Origin: Acinetobacter sp. NIPH 2699
GTDB taxonomy: Bacteria; Pseudomonadota; Gammaproteobacteria; Pseudomonadales; Moraxellaceae
Assembly (NCBI RefSeq): GCF_022549355.1
Contig: NZ_JAKZGL010000012.1
Span: forward strand, 34,998-98,997
Direction of reading: 5' to 3'
DNA: 64,000 bases
The translations under genes and the position numbers were made by a program. Below the pieces are notes generated by a model that saw nothing but the letters and a program-made list of their open reading frames with translations, did no database searches and was not told where the DNA came from. Of the stretch, positions 26,868-36,354 are shown piece by piece (the stretch's first letter is position 1; the number at the start of each line of letters is the position of its first letter).

Positions 26868-27656
26868 GTGGAAGCGCAAGAGTTAGGCTATGAGACGATG
26901 CAAGTGCATCGTTTTCATCGTGAAGTTTCTGAAAATGAAATGGATTATATTGTTCAGGAATACCCTGTTGTATTGATCTATAACGGAATTTCTCATGCGG
27001 TGATGATGGCAACGCCTTCTGATATTGAGGTATTTGCCAAAGGCTTTAGTCTATCCGAAGGCATTTTACACAGTTTAATGGAATTGTATTCGCTGGAAAT
27101 TAGTCAAAATGAATTGGGTATTCAAGTTGACATGAGCATTTCATCTAGAGCTTTTATAGCGTTAAAAGAACAGCGTCGGATGATGGTCGGACGAACAGGG
27201 TGTGGTTTGTGTGGCATTGAAAGTTTAAAACAGCTTTATTCAAACCTGCCTGTTGTCAGTACAAAAGTGTCTGCTACATGGTTAAATCAGATTCCTCATG
27301 CCATTGCCCAACTTAAAATTAGACAAAAAATCAGTGAACTGACAGGAGGAGCACATGCTGCGGCTTGGGTCGTCAAAGGGCAAATTGTGGCATTGTTTGA
27401 GGATGTTGGTCGTCATAATGCTTTAGATAAATTATTAGGTTATTTAGCGATAAAAAATTTGAATGTCGCGGATGGCTTTGTGATGATGACCAGCCGCGCC
27501 AGTTATGAGTTAATTCGTAAATGCGCGCAATACAACATTGGTTTGTTGGCAACGATTTCAGCACCAACCAGTATGGCGATTGAGATGGCAAAGAAATTAA
27601 ATTTAACTTTAGCCAGTTTTTGTCGCGGTGATAGCTTTGTTTTATATACAGAATAA
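26868..27656 (+). CDS. fdhD: Formate dehydrogenase accessory sulfurtransferase FdhD
   Basis: Sulfur carrier of 262 aa that passes sulfur from IscS-type desulfurase to the Mo cofactor of formate dehydrogenase-like enzymes. The transfer cysteines C112 and C115 lie in 'GRTGCGLCGIESL'; 'GGAHAAAWV' and 'EDVGRHNALDKLLGY' are the family's other hallmarks. The start is a GTG with GAGAG 8 nt upstream; an ATG at 26898 is the alternative but has no site. It follows the molybdoenzyme gene by 58 bp and probably matures it. Confidence 0.93.
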   Translation: MEAQELGYETMQVHRFHREVSENEMDYIVQEYPVVLIYNGISHAVMMATPSDIEVFAKGFSLSEGILHSLMELYSLEISQNELGIQVDMSISSRAFIALKEQRRMMVGRTGCGLCGIESLKQLYSNLPVVSTKVSATWLNQIPHAIAQLKIRQKISELTGGAHAAAWVVKGQIVALFEDVGRHNALDKLLGYLAIKNLNVADGFVMMTSRASYELIRKCAQYNIGLLATISAPTSMAIEMAKKLNLTLASFCRGDSFVLYTE

Positions 27657-27740
27657 TAGTAAAAATTTATGATTTTTTTGATAATGAGTTCACTGATTTG
27701 TGTAGGATATCAACACTAAGTTTTTTTATTCCTAAAAATT

Positions 27741-28682
27741 ATGAATATACCGCTCAGACCACAACCTGTGATTAATAATCTATCGGGTGAGAATGCATTA
27801 TTTATTGTACTTGGAATCAATAGTAATCCTGATCATTCAGGTGTGATTGATTTTCTCGCTAATTTCTCAGCTTTGGTTCGAAGCTTGACCAACCGTTTTC
27901 CCAATAGTAATTTTAGTGCTTCTGTTGGGATTGGCTCAAATGCTTGGGATCTTTTATTTCCTGAGTTAAATAAACCCAAAGAGCTTACACCATTTCAGGA
28001 AATTAAAGGATCAAAGCATACCGCAGTTGCAACGACAGGTGATTTGTTTTTCCATATTCGTGCCAATCAGATGGCGATTTGCTATGAACTTGCTTCCATT
28101 TTGCATGAGCAATTAAAACAAGATACCTATCCGATTAGCGAGACCAAAGGGTTTAGATACTTTGATGGTCGCGCCATTATTGGTTTTGTGGATGGTACTG
28201 AAAACCCTGAACATGAGATCGCAAAAGAAATTGCTTATGTTGGTTCAGAAGATGCTGAGTTCCTAGGTGGCAGTTATGTGTTTATCCAAAAATATCTGCA
28301 TAACATGGAGATGTGGAAAGGCTTATCGACCGAAGAACAGGAAAAGGTGATTGGTCGAAAGAAATATGATGATGTTGAACTCGGCGATGATGTCAAACCA
28401 CAAAATGCGCACAATGTCGTCAGTAAAGCACATGATGTAAATGGTAATGAGCTGAAAATTCTGCGAGCTAATATGCCATTTTCCAATCCCACAGAAGGCG
28501 AGTATGGCACTTTCTTTATTGGATATTCTCGTTCATTCAATATCACCAAGACCATGCTGGAAAATATGTTCCAAGGCAAGGAAAATGGTCATGTTGATCG
28601 ACTGCTAGATTTTAGTACGCCAGTTTCAGGAAGTTTATTCTTTGTTCCTACGTTTGATTTTCTAGAAGACTTGGCTGAATAA
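27741..28682 (+). CDS. DyP-type haem peroxidase (YfeX-like)
   Basis: Dye-decolourising peroxidase, 313 aa. It has the family motif G148-x2-D151-G152 in 'IGFVDGTENP', with D151 as distal acid, a likely distal Arg at R242 ('LRANMPF'), and a likely proximal haem ligand H224 in 'PQNAHNVV'. There is no Tat or Sec signal, so it is a cytoplasmic P/B-type enzyme like YfeX. It reduces peroxides with haem; the physiological substrate is not known. It stands alone, convergent with the SDR gene at 28746, with a strong hairpin between. Confidence 0.9.
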   Translation: MNIPLRPQPVINNLSGENALFIVLGINSNPDHSGVIDFLANFSALVRSLTNRFPNSNFSASVGIGSNAWDLLFPELNKPKELTPFQEIKGSKHTAVATTGDLFFHIRANQMAICYELASILHEQLKQDTYPISETKGFRYFDGRAIIGFVDGTENPEHEIAKEIAYVGSEDAEFLGGSYVFIQKYLHNMEMWKGLSTEEQEKVIGRKKYDDVELGDDVKPQNAHNVVSKAHDVNGNELKILRANMPFSNPTEGEYGTFFIGYSRSFNITKTMLENMFQGKENGHVDRLLDFSTPVSGSLFFVPTFDFLEDLAE

Positions 28683-28701
28683 AAATAAAACAGTAGGAAT
28701 G

Positions 28702-28733
28702 AGATTCACCGTTGTTCAATCAACGGTGAATCT
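28702..28733. terminator. Hairpin between convergent genes
   Basis: AGATTCACCGTTG (28702-28714) and CAACGGTGAATCT (28721-28733) form a perfect 13-bp stem with a 6-nt loop. Neither strand has a good T tract after it, so it may act as a 3'-end-protecting structure or a weak bidirectional terminator. Confidence 0.6.
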
Positions 28734-28745
28734 AAGTACCAAGTG

Positions 28746-29588
28746 TTATTTCATAAAGCGTGATTGCAATGCTGTTGCCGCAGCAAAAATCCGTTGATAG
28801 CCTTGTGGCATCAGACGCTGAAGAATATCCACCGCTTTTGCATCTGCACCAATCAGTAAACGACGACGATTTCTTTGCACCGCCTTTAAAATCAGATTTG
28901 CGGCTTCATCAGCAGGCGTACGTAGTATTTTATCAAATGCTTCCTGACTTTTCGCTGGGTCCATACCTAAACTGGTGACGCTGTTATTCATCCGTGCTGC
29001 TTTGGCAATATTGGTACGAATACCTCCAGGATGTATACACGTTGCACTAACCCCAGAATTTTCGATATCCAGTTCTTGACGTAATGATTCAGTAAAACCA
29101 CGAACTGCAAATTTGCTGGCATTATAGGCACTTTGCGTCGGTTGAGCGGTTAAACCAAACATACTTGAGATATTGATGATATGCCCGTCACCACTTTGTT
29201 TGAGGTAAGGTAAAAACTCTTTCGTACCATATACCACACCCCAGAAGTTAATCCCAATCAACCACTCAAGGTCTTCGTAACTTACGCCTTCGGCAGTACT
29301 GCCAATGGCAACCCCTGCATTATTAAAAATCAGGTTTACCTGATGATGTTGTTCCACCACAGTTTTTGCCCACACCGCAACTTGTTCACGTTTTGCCACA
29401 TCAACTTTTTGTGTAGTGACTTTGATAGGGTAAGCCTGTAGTAAAGCAACGGTCTTGGCTAAGCCTGTTTCACTGACATCCGATAAGGCAAGGTTACAGC
29501 CCCGTTTTGCCAATGCAATTGCCAAAGCCTGACCAATCCCTGAGCCTGCGCCTGTGACTGCCGCAACCTTATTTTGAAATGTTTTCAT
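28746..29588 (-). CDS. SDR family NAD(P)-dependent oxidoreductase
   Basis: Classical short-chain dehydrogenase, 280 aa. It has 'TGAGSGIGQALA' (coenzyme), 'NNAGVAIG', catalytic Ser in 'INISSMFGL' and Tyr/Lys in 'YNASKFAV'. I place the start at the ATG at 29588 (GGATG site upstream); the frame extends three codons further to 29597 but then has no spacing for a ribosome site. It lies 48 bp after the natural end of the monooxygenase reading frame and is co-transcribed with it. SDR-monooxygenase pairs typically oxidise an alcohol to a ketone and then to an ester; here the substrate is unknown. Confidence 0.87.
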   Translation of the reverse strand: MKTFQNKVAAVTGAGSGIGQALAIALAKRGCNLALSDVSETGLAKTVALLQAYPIKVTTQKVDVAKREQVAVWAKTVVEQHHQVNLIFNNAGVAIGSTAEGVSYEDLEWLIGINFWGVVYGTKEFLPYLKQSGDGHIINISSMFGLTAQPTQSAYNASKFAVRGFTESLRQELDIENSGVSATCIHPGGIRTNIAKAARMNNSVTSLGMDPAKSQEAFDKILRTPADEAANLILKAVQRNRRRLLIGADAKAVDILQRLMPQGYQRIFAAATALQSRFMK

Positions 29589-29636
29589 GTAAATCATCCT
29601 TTGTTTTTCTGATAGATTGCCTGATTCAGTATTGAA

Positions 29637-29717
29637 CTATTTTGCCATTGGCACTTGCACATAGTTTTCGATGTCAAAACGACGAGTACGTTGACGATAT
29701 TCAAAGGTAAAACCAGG
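29637..29717 (-). other. Detached C-terminal codons of the upstream monooxygenase (after an amber codon)
   Basis: The monooxygenase frame continues past its TAG (29720-29718) for 26 codons to a second TAG at 29639-29637. The readable peptide includes 'PGFTFEYRQRTRRFDIENY', the normal C-terminus of this enzyme type. The paralogue at 36629 has Trp (AAWPWS) where the amber stands, so one TGG to TAG change explains the break. Confidence 0.75.
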
Positions 29718-31124
29718 CTAGTTATTGGTGTTTTTGCCTGCTGCGGTTTGATACCAACTGCTACAGCCTTGTGACCACATGGTGGTTTTCATTCTTTCCT
29801 GCATTTCCTGATTAAAGCTGTGCTGACTCTCGGCTTTTAAATCGGTAAATAACAAATTCTTTTGGATATGGGTTTGAATGGCATCCAGAATATAATTCAC
29901 CTGACTTTCAATCATATACACAATCGAATTATGCCCAAGATTGGTATTCGGACCATACAGCATAAAGAAATTTGGGAAACCACTGACCGTTAGACCTAGA
30001 TACGCTTCTGCACCATCTTTCCATAGGTCTTTTAAAGTCACACCTTCTAAACCTGTGATTTGAATCGGTGCCATAAACTCAGTTGCCGCAAATCCAGTCC
30101 CATAAATAATGCTATCAACTTCACGCAGTTTTCCATTTTGATCCATAATGCCAGTTTCAGTGATTTCCTGAATATCGGTGTTGATCACATCCACATTCTG
30201 ACGTGTTAAGCTCTGATACCAATAATTAGAAATCAAAATCCGCTTACATCCAATTGGATAATCTGGCATGAGTTGGTGGCGGAAATGTGGGTCTTTGATT
30301 TCCTTGCGAATATGGCGTTGAAACATATATTCGACCAGTGGGATTTCATTGATGGTGATGGTGAAACCCTTGAGAACACTCTCGTTATAACTATACTGAT
30401 ACATACGATCAAGGCTTTGCAAGATCGGTAACTTTTGAAAAGCCTTGCGTGCTAACGGAGAGTAAATGCGATCTGGCTTTGGAATAACATAGGGCGCAGA
30501 GCGTTGATAGACATCAAGATGTGCCACTTGCTTGGCAATTTCAGGTACAAACTGGATGGCACTTGCGCCAGTACCAATCACAGCAACACGTTTATTGGTC
30601 AAGTCATAATCATGATCCCAGCGTGCTGAGTGAAATGCTTTGCCTTTGAAGTTTTCAAGACCCTTAATTTTTGGATAAGCAGGGCGATTGAGTTGACCCA
30701 CTGCGGCAATCAGAAACTCGGCTTCAAACGTTTCGCCATTCGTGCTTTGAATCTGCCAAAGTCCTAGGGTTGGATCAAAGTCTGCACTGGCAATTTCAGT
30801 ATCAAAACGAATATGCGGACGAATATCGTATTTATCGGTGCAATGACGTAAATATTGATGAATCTCTTGCGATGAGCCGTAGCGATTTTTCCAGCCTAGC
30901 TCTTGTTCAAAAGAAAATGAATACAAATGTGAGGGGACATCACAGGCAGCACCCGGGTAGGTATTATCACGCCAGACACCGCCGACATCGCCTGCTTTTT
31001 CAAATAAAGTGAATTGATGATAGCCTGCTTGCTTGAGACGAATCGCAGCACCTAAGCCCCCAAATCCTGTTCCTATAATGGCGATACGGATATTTTTATT
31101 TGAGTTGGATCCCTGCTTTAACAT
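29718..31124 (-). CDS. Baeyer-Villiger-type flavin monooxygenase, C-terminally truncated by an amber codon
   Basis: FAD/NADPH-dependent monooxygenase, 468 aa as read. The N-terminal FAD motif is G18-x-G20-x2-G23; the Baeyer-Villiger fingerprint FxGxxxHxxxW is present as 'FKGKAFHSARWDHD'; the second Rossmann motif is 'VAVIGTGASAIQFVP'. These enzymes insert oxygen next to a ketone or oxidise S/N atoms. The frame stops at TAG, 27 codons before its natural end at 29637 (full length would be 495 aa). All cofactor motifs lie before the break, so partial activity is possible, but the lost tail is conserved. A strain mutation or a sequence error are both possible. Divergent from an AraC regulator; SDR gene downstream. 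Confidence 0.85.
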   Translation of the reverse strand: MLKQGSNSNKNIRIAIIGTGFGGLGAAIRLKQAGYHQFTLFEKAGDVGGVWRDNTYPGAACDVPSHLYSFSFEQELGWKNRYGSSQEIHQYLRHCTDKYDIRPHIRFDTEIASADFDPTLGLWQIQSTNGETFEAEFLIAAVGQLNRPAYPKIKGLENFKGKAFHSARWDHDYDLTNKRVAVIGTGASAIQFVPEIAKQVAHLDVYQRSAPYVIPKPDRIYSPLARKAFQKLPILQSLDRMYQYSYNESVLKGFTITINEIPLVEYMFQRHIRKEIKDPHFRHQLMPDYPIGCKRILISNYWYQSLTRQNVDVINTDIQEITETGIMDQNGKLREVDSIIYGTGFAATEFMAPIQITGLEGVTLKDLWKDGAEAYLGLTVSGFPNFFMLYGPNTNLGHNSIVYMIESQVNYILDAIQTHIQKNLLFTDLKAESQHSFNQEMQERMKTTMWSQGCSSWYQTAAGKNTNN

Positions 31125-31242
31125 AATCTGCCTTGAATCATAAAAAGATAAATTCCTGATTGTAGAATAGTTGTTTAAAGTGTTGATTTAGAGGATGGAT
31201 GCGGACAAAATATTGTGATTCGAGGACATTGGGGGATGTACA

Positions 31243-32268
31243 TTGACGTATGCATGGGCATTTGAGCGAAGTATACATAGTGTTCGACTGATGGCTGATT
31301 TTGCAGCAGAGCTGGGTGTTGATTATCAAGTCATATTAAAAGGAACAGACTTAGATCAACAACACTTACTTGATCCCAATATGGCAGTATCGGCACAACA
31401 AGAATTACAGGTGATTCGTAATCTGGTTGAACAATGTGGAGAGCGAACTGCTTTAGGATTAGACGTCGGAACACGCTACCATTTCACCACCTTTGGCTCG
31501 TTAGGCTTGGCTTTAATGAGTGCTGCCAATATTCGTAAAGCATTAGATTTTGCCTTGGCATATTTCCCATTAACTTTTGCATTTACTCAATTTATTGTTT
31601 CCGAGGAAGAACAGGGGATTCGAATTGAGTTCGCAGTTGATAAGGGGATTCCTCAAGCGCTTTCCCAATTCATTGTTGAGCGAGATATTTCAGCCTTAAT
31701 CACGGTTCAAAGAGATTTAATACCAGAAAATTTTTGTTTAGAACTTGCCTTTTCTTTTCAGCCCAAGGGTGATGTACAAACATATATCGATTTATTTGGC
31801 ATTGAGCCTAAGTTTGGTGAGACGAAGAACTTTATTATTCTTGATGCTGACAACATAAATCAAAAATTGCGTATGGCAAATGAGTTGGCTTTACAGCATG
31901 CAGAGCAACAATGTCGTCAAATTTTAGAGAAGCGGCAATCACAAAAGAAATACTCCCATCATGTACAACAAGTCCTCATGCACACGAAAGGAGAAATACC
32001 TTCAATGGAAATTGTGGCTGATCGGTTGCACCTAAATACGAGAACGTTACGTCGTCACTTGCTCAATGAAGGTACAACTTTCATTAAGATCAGAGAGGAC
32101 GTTCGGAAAATTTTGGCAGACTACTATTTATCTTTACCACAGACTTCGATTGAACAGATTGCTGAATGGCTCGGCTATGCAGAAGCGACTAGCTTTATTC
32201 ATGCTTATAAGCGCTGGTATGGGAAAACGCCGCATGCATCACGTTTGGCAATGAAAATATTGATCTAA
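31243..32268 (+). CDS. AraC family transcriptional regulator
   Basis: Regulator of 341 aa with an N-terminal 'arabinose-binding domain of AraC' region (about residues 20-205) and a C-terminal AraC HTH pair (about 240-335: 'MEIVADRLHLNTRTLRRHLL', 'TSIEQIAEWLGYAEATSFIH', 'YKRWYGKTPHASR'). The best start is a TTG at 31243: GGGGGA (31231-31236) lies 6 nt upstream and no in-frame ATG occurs until residue 17. Divergent from the monooxygenase/SDR unit, which is its likely target. Same architecture as the regulator at 20586. Confidence 0.85.
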   Translation: MTYAWAFERSIHSVRLMADFAAELGVDYQVILKGTDLDQQHLLDPNMAVSAQQELQVIRNLVEQCGERTALGLDVGTRYHFTTFGSLGLALMSAANIRKALDFALAYFPLTFAFTQFIVSEEEQGIRIEFAVDKGIPQALSQFIVERDISALITVQRDLIPENFCLELAFSFQPKGDVQTYIDLFGIEPKFGETKNFIILDADNINQKLRMANELALQHAEQQCRQILEKRQSQKKYSHHVQQVLMHTKGEIPSMEIVADRLHLNTRTLRRHLLNEGTTFIKIREDVRKILADYYLSLPQTSIEQIAEWLGYAEATSFIHAYKRWYGKTPHASRLAMKILI

Positions 32269-32280
32269 CAATAATTTAAA

Positions 32281-32898
32281 TCACTGTTCTGCCTTCGCCA
32301 ATTCTGCTTCGATATAACTAATAATCATGGTACTCAATCCTCTGACCATTTCATCAAAGCTAATTTGTGGGTTTGGTAAAATCAGATGGCGTGCCACGTT
32401 AAAGATACTGCTGTTGATACTAATATAAGCTGTCACGCTAAGATTATTTACCTTTAGGTATCGCGGATGACGGATCATGTATTTCATTAATACATCCATC
32501 AATGCATACTCAATTTGACTGATATATCGTTCATATTTCAATTCAGTGGCATACCTTAAACAAATCAGATAGCGATCATTGTCACGTGTTAGTAGGTCAC
32601 GGAATGTATAAAAAATCATTTCAAAAAGTGGTTCTAGCTCTTGTTCAATAATAAAAGGGGTGAGCTCTTTCACCATATCTAAAACTTCTTTGACGAAGGT
32701 CTTTGCCATCGCGTCGTAGATTTCTTCTTTATTTTTAAAATATTCATATAAAGAGCCGACACTGACACCTGCGATATCGGCAATGTGTCTTGTGGTGGTT
32801 CCACTGGTACCGTGGGTTGCGACAGCGATAAAACCTGCTTCAATAATGGTATCTACGGTCACTTTTGAACGAGCTTGACGAGGTTTACGTGTAGCCAT
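32281..32898 (-). CDS. TetR family transcriptional regulator
   Basis: Repressor of 205 aa. The N-terminal TetR HTH is clear ('VDTIIEAGFIAVATHGTSGTTT', 'IADIAGVSVGSLYEYFKNKEE', residues 15-58), followed by a helical ligand domain. It faces the two PF10118 genes across a 505-bp promoter region that carries three copies of ATCCGAACA, one of them 16 bp before its own ATG. That layout suggests it represses itself and the rightward gene cluster; the inducer is unknown. Confidence 0.87.
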   Translation of the reverse strand: MATRKPRQARSKVTVDTIIEAGFIAVATHGTSGTTTRHIADIAGVSVGSLYEYFKNKEEIYDAMAKTFVKEVLDMVKELTPFIIEQELEPLFEMIFYTFRDLLTRDNDRYLICLRYATELKYERYISQIEYALMDVLMKYMIRHPRYLKVNNLSVTAYISINSSIFNVARHLILPNPQISFDEMVRGLSTMIISYIEAELAKAEQ

Positions 32899-33403
32899 GG
32901 TGGTTTTACTAAAATCCGAACATAGTGTCAGATTATCATGTCGTTGAATATTATAGAAGGTAGGGGCTTATAATCCGAACAAATAAAATTACTAAAATTT
33001 TAACATTCATGTTTTATTTGTAATAAAAAGATTAAATAGACATTATTCTTAAAGTTTTTATATGATTGATTTTTATTTTATTTTTATTAATAGATTGATA
33101 TTTATTGATAATATTTGGTTTTTGAGTGGTTTTTCTTGATTTTTATCACATCAAGAACTGAGCACTTTATTGGTTATTTATAAGCAGTGAAAATTGTAAA
33201 TTACCCGAATTGAATCCGAACATAAGATCAGTCTACAGTAGTCATATCGAATATTAAGTTCAGAAATATCTTCCCGAATGATTCTTCAATGAGCTATCCA
33301 CTGTTTAAAAAGATAGAGATGCTCCAAGAACCATGGTTAATGAGCTTAATGGAGTGTCATATCACGAGCTAACTCCGCTCAATACTGAATGTAAGGTGTT
33401 GCT
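32899..33403. promoter_or_regulatory. Long AT-rich regulatory region with three ATCCGAACA direct repeats
   Basis: The nonamer ATCCGAACA occurs at 32914-32922, 32973-32981 and 33214-33222, all in the same orientation; the first and third extend to ATCCGAACATA. No gene is seen. The central part (about 33000-33200) is very AT-rich. The repeats are candidate binding sites for the divergent TetR regulator or another activator. Confidence 0.5.
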
Positions 33404-34363
33404 ATGATTGCGAACACAGTGAAAAAGACCTTTAGTCTATTTAAACCTAACCCACTCGCTAAGCAAATTGATTTTGCGAGTAAAGATTCTATCCCAATTC
33501 GTCATTTGGCAATCGGATTTGAAGGTGAGAAGGTTGATTTATCATTTTATATGAATAATCAATTTGCCACGATTTTTTTCGCTACGCTTTCCGTATTCTT
33601 GACTTATGGCGAAGATCTGGTCATTGAAACTGCGCGTCATCATCGAGATTTGCTTAAAGATCCGATATTAAAGCAACGCGTAACTTCATTGATTGGTCAA
33701 GAAGCGATTCATTCTAAACTACACAACGAATTTAACGATGCGATTGTAGAACTAGACTATCCAGTTACTTTTTATCGTTTCTTGGGTTCAAACTTCTTTA
33801 AATATATATTTCTTCAATTTCCACAACCATTAAAACTATCCATGATGGCGGGTATTGAGCATTTTACTGCGGTACTTGCTGAATACATGATGAAACATGA
33901 GCAAAATTTCTATTTTTCTGACGATGAAAAAACACGTGCCTTGTGGATGTGGCACATGCTGGAAGAATCTGAACATAAAGACGTTGCTTACGACGTTTAT
34001 CAAATTTTGAATGGCAACTATGCGCTACGTATCAGTGGTTTTGCACTTGCTTACTTTACCATTTTAGGACTGATTCCATTTTCAGCAACACTGGTGCCTG
34101 TTTTCCGTAGACCACAAGAGATGTTGACGGCTAAATTTTGGAAAGATGCGAAACGAGGTGTAAAGCTGATCTTTAGCCCTAAAGATGGTGTGTTTGGCAG
34201 TACCCAAGGACAAATCTTTGATTACTTGCGTAAAGACTTTCATCCAAATGATCATGATACATCGAAATATCTTGAATACTATAAGCAAAAACTACTTTCA
34301 GAAGGTGGGGCATTACATCCTTTCTTTGTGAAAGAGTTCACGCCTAAAGTTCAAGCTGCTTAA
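33404..34363 (+). CDS. Metal-dependent hydrolase, PF10118 family (first tandem copy)
   Basis: 319-aa protein of the 'predicted metal-dependent hydrolase' family PF10118. Its acidic/His motifs resemble a ferritin-like di-iron helix bundle: 'TYGEDLVIETARHHRD', 'IGQEAIHSKLHNEF' (ExxH), 'AGIEHFTAVLAEYM' (ExxH near residue 150) and 'WHMLEESEHKDVAYDVY' (ExxH near 190). One hydrophobic stretch ('FALAYFTILGLIPFSATLV') suggests membrane contact. The biochemical function is not established; an oxygen-using or hydrolytic role on a hydrophobic substrate is inference. Followed 134 bp later by a close paralogue. Confidence 0.82.
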   Translation: MIANTVKKTFSLFKPNPLAKQIDFASKDSIPIRHLAIGFEGEKVDLSFYMNNQFATIFFATLSVFLTYGEDLVIETARHHRDLLKDPILKQRVTSLIGQEAIHSKLHNEFNDAIVELDYPVTFYRFLGSNFFKYIFLQFPQPLKLSMMAGIEHFTAVLAEYMMKHEQNFYFSDDEKTRALWMWHMLEESEHKDVAYDVYQILNGNYALRISGFALAYFTILGLIPFSATLVPVFRRPQEMLTAKFWKDAKRGVKLIFSPKDGVFGSTQGQIFDYLRKDFHPNDHDTSKYLEYYKQKLLSEGGALHPFFVKEFTPKVQAA

Positions 34364-34497
34364 TCCTTTGATCGCACGATCTAACCACCTGATTGAGACA
34401 GTTAAAGTTGTAGAAATAAACTTATAAGCAATTTTACTGTTTCAATTGATACGTTGCTGTTTTATTTAATTTTTCACTATTTTTACGGGAATAGAAA

Positions 34498-35472
34498 ATG
34501 GTCGCTCAAATTATACGAAATGTCTTTAATGACAAATTAAGTACCAAATATCAGGGGATTGTTCAGAACTTTGTGAATAAATCGCCAATTCCTATTCGTC
34601 ATTTCGATTTTAAATTCAACCCGACAGAACTTGATGAAAAATTTTTCTTAAATAAAGAGTTGGCAACGTCTTATTTCCATGCACTATCGATATTTCTAAC
34701 CTTTGGGGAAGATGTCGTGATTGATACTGCACGTTATCATCGTGATTTTATAACCGACCCTATTCTAAAACAAAGACTAACGTCTTTGATTGGTCAAGAA
34801 GCGATTCATTCTAAAGTACATAATCAGTTTAATGATGAAGTATTGAAAGAGAATCATTATCCAGTTGAACTGCTGCGTGCGATTGCAGATAAAGTTTTCG
34901 AGTACGGCATCTATAAACTTCCACATTCACTACAACTGTCGTTGATGGCAGGTATTGAACACTATACCGCTGTTCTAGCTGAATTTATGATGCAGCATGA
35001 AGACTATATCCTTGGTTCTCAAGATGAGAGACAGAGAGCTATGTGGATGTGGCACATGTTAGAAGAGTCGGAGCATAAAGACATTGCTTATGATGTGTTT
35101 TTAGAGCTATCTGGTAATTATTGGGTCAGAGTAACAGGCTTTTTATTGGCAAGTTTAACGATCCTCGGTGGTGTGTCATTGGGTGGCTATCTTATTCCTT
35201 TTATCCGTAAACCGAGTAATTTGATCAACCCACGCTATATGAAAGATATGGTAGAAAGCACTGCTTTATTGTTTGGTAGTGAGCGAGGTGTATTTGGTAG
35301 TAGTTTTATGCACATTTTGGAATATTTACGTCCAAGCTTTCACCCAAATGATCATGACACCACGGCCTATATGGAATATTACAAACAGCGATTATTAGAC
35401 CCAGAAACGGGTTTGTTGACACCTTATTTTCTTAAAGAATTTGTACCGCCAGTACGTGCAGTATCTGCATAA
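34498..35472 (+). CDS. Metal-dependent hydrolase, PF10118 family (second tandem copy)
   Basis: 324-aa paralogue of the preceding protein; every metal-site motif is kept ('TFGEDVVIDTARYHRD', 'IGQEAIHSKVHNQF', 'AGIEHYTAVLAEFM', 'WHMLEESEHKDIAYDVF'), as is the tail 'YLRPSFHPNDHDT'. The two differ at many other positions, so this is an old tandem duplication and both copies look functional. Lies 37 bp before an SDR gene, within the same rightward unit. Confidence 0.82.
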   Translation: MVAQIIRNVFNDKLSTKYQGIVQNFVNKSPIPIRHFDFKFNPTELDEKFFLNKELATSYFHALSIFLTFGEDVVIDTARYHRDFITDPILKQRLTSLIGQEAIHSKVHNQFNDEVLKENHYPVELLRAIADKVFEYGIYKLPHSLQLSLMAGIEHYTAVLAEFMMQHEDYILGSQDERQRAMWMWHMLEESEHKDIAYDVFLELSGNYWVRVTGFLLASLTILGGVSLGGYLIPFIRKPSNLINPRYMKDMVESTALLFGSERGVFGSSFMHILEYLRPSFHPNDHDTTAYMEYYKQRLLDPETGLLTPYFLKEFVPPVRAVSA

Positions 35473-35509
35473 ACTTAGCGAATAAAAACCTGATTGTTGG
35501 ATCGTAAAT

Positions 35510-36334
35510 ATGAAATTATTTGGTAAAAAAACCAAGCCTAGTCAGAAAGCATTTGCGGTCGTGACGGGTGCAGGTAGCGGGATTGGTCGTAGTTTCGCAC
35601 TTGAGTTAGCAAAGCGTGGCGGAACTGTGGTCTGTTCAGATATCAATCTGGATGCTGCCAACGAAACGGTCAGTCTGATTGAACAACTTGGTCAAAAAGC
35701 CTTTGCCGTCCAATGTGATGTGAGTAAGGCAGAACAAGTCACACAATTGGCAGAGCAAGCAGAACAGTTGATGCAAAAACCTGTCACGCTGGTGATTAAT
35801 AATGCAGGTATTGGATTGGGTGGCAAGTTTGATGAGATGACCACAGAAGATTGGCAATGGTGTATGGATGTCAATTTATGGGGCGTGATCCATGGTTGCC
35901 GTACTTTTGTGCCTAAGTTTAAACAGCTTGGACATGGCGCAATTATCAATGTTGCATCTGCTGCATCTTATACAGCGGCACCTGAAATGGCGGTCTATAA
36001 CGTCAGTAAGGCAGGGGTTCGTGCGTTATCGGAGACACTTTCTGCTGAGCTTAGAAAGTTCAACATTAAGGTCAATGTATTATGTCCAACGTTGGTGCCG
36101 ACCAATATCATTAAAAATGGAAAAGTACCGCATAAAGGTATTTTAGATTATGCCTTGACCAATTTGGCATTTACTACCAGTGATAAGGTCGCAAAACTGA
36201 CTTTAAACCGTTTGGATAAAGATCAGCTTTATACCATTCCACAAATTGATGCCAAGCTATTTTGGTTAATGAAACGTACAGCACCGAATTTATATGCAAA
36301 ATTCTTAGGCAACTCGTACAGATTTATGAAGTAG
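35510..36334 (+). CDS. SDR family NAD(P)-dependent oxidoreductase
   Basis: Short-chain dehydrogenase, 274 aa. It has 'VTGAGSGIGRSFA' (residues 19-31), 'NNAGIGLGG', catalytic Ser in 'INVASAASY' and Tyr/Lys in 'YNVSKAGV'. It is similar in style to the SDR at 28746, and like it is paired with a Baeyer-Villiger-type monooxygenase (36629), although an intergenic repeat of about 250 bp separates the two here. Confidence 0.87.
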   Translation: MKLFGKKTKPSQKAFAVVTGAGSGIGRSFALELAKRGGTVVCSDINLDAANETVSLIEQLGQKAFAVQCDVSKAEQVTQLAEQAEQLMQKPVTLVINNAGIGLGGKFDEMTTEDWQWCMDVNLWGVIHGCRTFVPKFKQLGHGAIINVASAASYTAAPEMAVYNVSKAGVRALSETLSAELRKFNIKVNVLCPTLVPTNIIKNGKVPHKGILDYALTNLAFTTSDKVAKLTLNRLDKDQLYTIPQIDAKLFWLMKRTAPNLYAKFLGNSYRFMK

Positions 36335-36354
36335 CCTAAGTAAATACCAAAACT

